The position numbers and the translations under genes are program-made. DNA of 64,000 bases from a virus. Under the pieces are notes generated by a model that was not told where the DNA came from, searched no databases, and worked only from the letters and a program-made list of their open reading frames with translations. The stretch spans positions 1-64,000 of IMG/VR virus record IMGVR_UViG_3300042519_000373; one strand, given 5' to 3'. Positions 63,183-64,000 of the stretch are shown one piece after another (the stretch's first letter is position 1; every line of letters starts with the position of its first letter).

Positions 63183-64000
63183 TAAGTTCCCCACTCATTT
63201 TTAAATAACGGCACTTGTAAACGGTCGCTATAACGTAAGCCTGCGTTCATTGCCATAATGGCCACTGCCTTGTTGTTTAGTGCATAGACACTTTCTACAC
63301 CACCCACTGGCATTAGATAAACGTGTCCTTTAAATCCTGCATCACGGAATTCTTTAGTTGCCTTCATTGCATCTGCAAAGTCTTGCTCTGTAGCTATAAC
63401 AAACTTCAAATATGCTGTGCCGTAATTTTCGTAATCGCAAACAACTTCTGGCTTGATAGCATCATCCCACGGTTCTCCACTACAAGGTAGTTTTGCACTG
63501 ACTGAGAAAGTAATTTCTCGTTCTAGATTCTCTGTAGTCCAAATACGTAGATAATTTTTAAATGCACTAGTCAGTCGCATTGTACCATTTGTTTCAAATG
63601 TGATTTCTTTTAACCCTACCATCTTGGGATGATCCAGTAAGTCTGGGTAAGCCTTCTGCCAACCCAACAACGGCTCACCACCCGTAATAACAAGATGAGC
63701 ATCCCCCCATTCGTTGTTAGGAAGCATTTCTATAATGCGTTCTACAATTCCGTCAGCCTCAATCATTGGACTTAGATCTTTAAATGCAGGATGCCAACTT
63801 GCATAACTGTCACAACCTGTACTAACAAGAGGCAAAGACTTGTACTCTGTAAATGGAGTTATCATTGTATGCTGTGCCGCAATGTCTGTTGCTTCGTGAC
63901 TTACCTCGCCTCGGGGCATGCCAAATCCTTGACAGGTAAAGTTACATCCGTATGTACGTAGAAATACAGAAGGCACGCCCATGTAGCGTCCTTCTCCTTG
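63182..64000 (-). CDS. queE: 7-carboxy-7-deazaguanine synthase QueE, radical SAM (5' end outside window)
   Basis: Makes the 7-deazaguanine ring from 6-carboxytetrahydropterin using SAM and an Fe-S cluster, on the route to preQ0. The reading frame continues past the ATG at 63982 to the window edge, where codons for QGEGRY precede GVPSVFLRTYGCNFTC, matching the conserved QGEG...G.PS.F.R..GCN start of QueE; hence the gene is incomplete here. Cysteines in GCNFTC are followed by a third in GCDSYASWHPAF about 40 residues later, a split cluster motif found in phage-type QueE. ITGGEPLLGW is the GGE SAM-binding motif. In phages the product usually feeds DNA modification or regulation. Confidence 0.9.
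   Translation of the reverse strand, partial: QGEGRYMGVPSVFLRTYGCNFTCQGFGMPRGEVSHEATDIAAQHTMITPFTEYKSLPLVSTGCDSYASWHPAFKDLSPMIEADGIVERIIEMLPNNEWGDAHLVITGGEPLLGWQKAYPDLLDHPKMVGLKEITFETNGTMRLTSAFKNYLRIWTTENLEREITFSVSAKLPCSGEPWDDAIKPEVVCDYENYGTAYLKFVIATEQDFADAMKATKEFRDAGFKGHVYLMPVGGVESVYALNNKAVAIMAMNAGLRYSDRLQVPLFKNEWGT

Overview
This window is part of the genome of a large T4-like tailed phage (contractile-tailed myovirus). The sequence is AT-rich with very tight gene packing, many gene junctions of the form TAATG, and several matches to the T4-type late promoter (N)ATAAATA. The set of T4 core proteins (portal, prohead protease, scaffold, major capsid, baseplate hub and wedge proteins, gp46/gp47, late sigma gp55, FEN/RNase H-like exonuclease), together with small conserved genes and queE, resembles the marine and freshwater T4-like phages best known from cyanobacteria and their relatives. 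The host cannot be read from the window. I saw no tRNA, integrase, transposase or CRISPR array.

Layout. 1-11,354 (minus strand): the head block, read right to left: tape measure, portal gp20, a gp67-position protein, an acidic core protein, protease gp21, scaffold gp22, capsid gp23, then four small virion proteins separated by terminators. 11,431-12,524 (plus): a two-gene island, gp26-like plus a small downstream ORF in the -1 frame, joined by a slippery sequence and an 18-bp RNA stem. 12,521-14,840 (minus): two unusual Ala/Gly-rich proteins. 14,841-15,350: no gene, but a dense series of hairpins that look like a structured RNA on the minus strand. 15,351-20,008 (minus): GIY-YIG nuclease, two small basic proteins, gp46, gp47 and gp55. 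20,116-56,585 (plus): a 36-kb baseplate and fibre block: gp48, gp53, a 1229-aa hub candidate, gp5 with a C-terminal GH19 lysozyme, gp25, gp6, a 4773-aa giant protein, a collagen-like fibre with a cupredoxin tip, a small virion protein and four paralogous fibre proteins. 56,607-64,000 (minus): three small late genes, a VWA/metallopeptidase-like protein and its MoxR-type AAA+ partner, four small conserved genes, the FEN-type exonuclease, a coiled-coil protein and queE, which runs off the right edge.

How it works together. gp55 would direct the phage-modified RNA polymerase to ATAAATA promoters in front of head, tail and baseplate genes. gp46/gp47 and the FEN nuclease serve recombination-dependent replication and primer removal. 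The MoxR and VWA genes instead carry near-perfect host sigma-70 promoters (17-bp spacers) and a terminator between them, so they are probably expressed early. queE points to a 7-deazaguanine pathway whose other genes lie outside the window.

The most notable observations are the candidate programmed -1 frameshift beside the tape measure gene, the unassigned structured RNA, the giant baseplate protein with a seven-repeat FG-GAP propeller, a fibre tip with a complete amicyanin-like copper ligand set, and three late promoters whose predicted start site falls on the A of an ATG.
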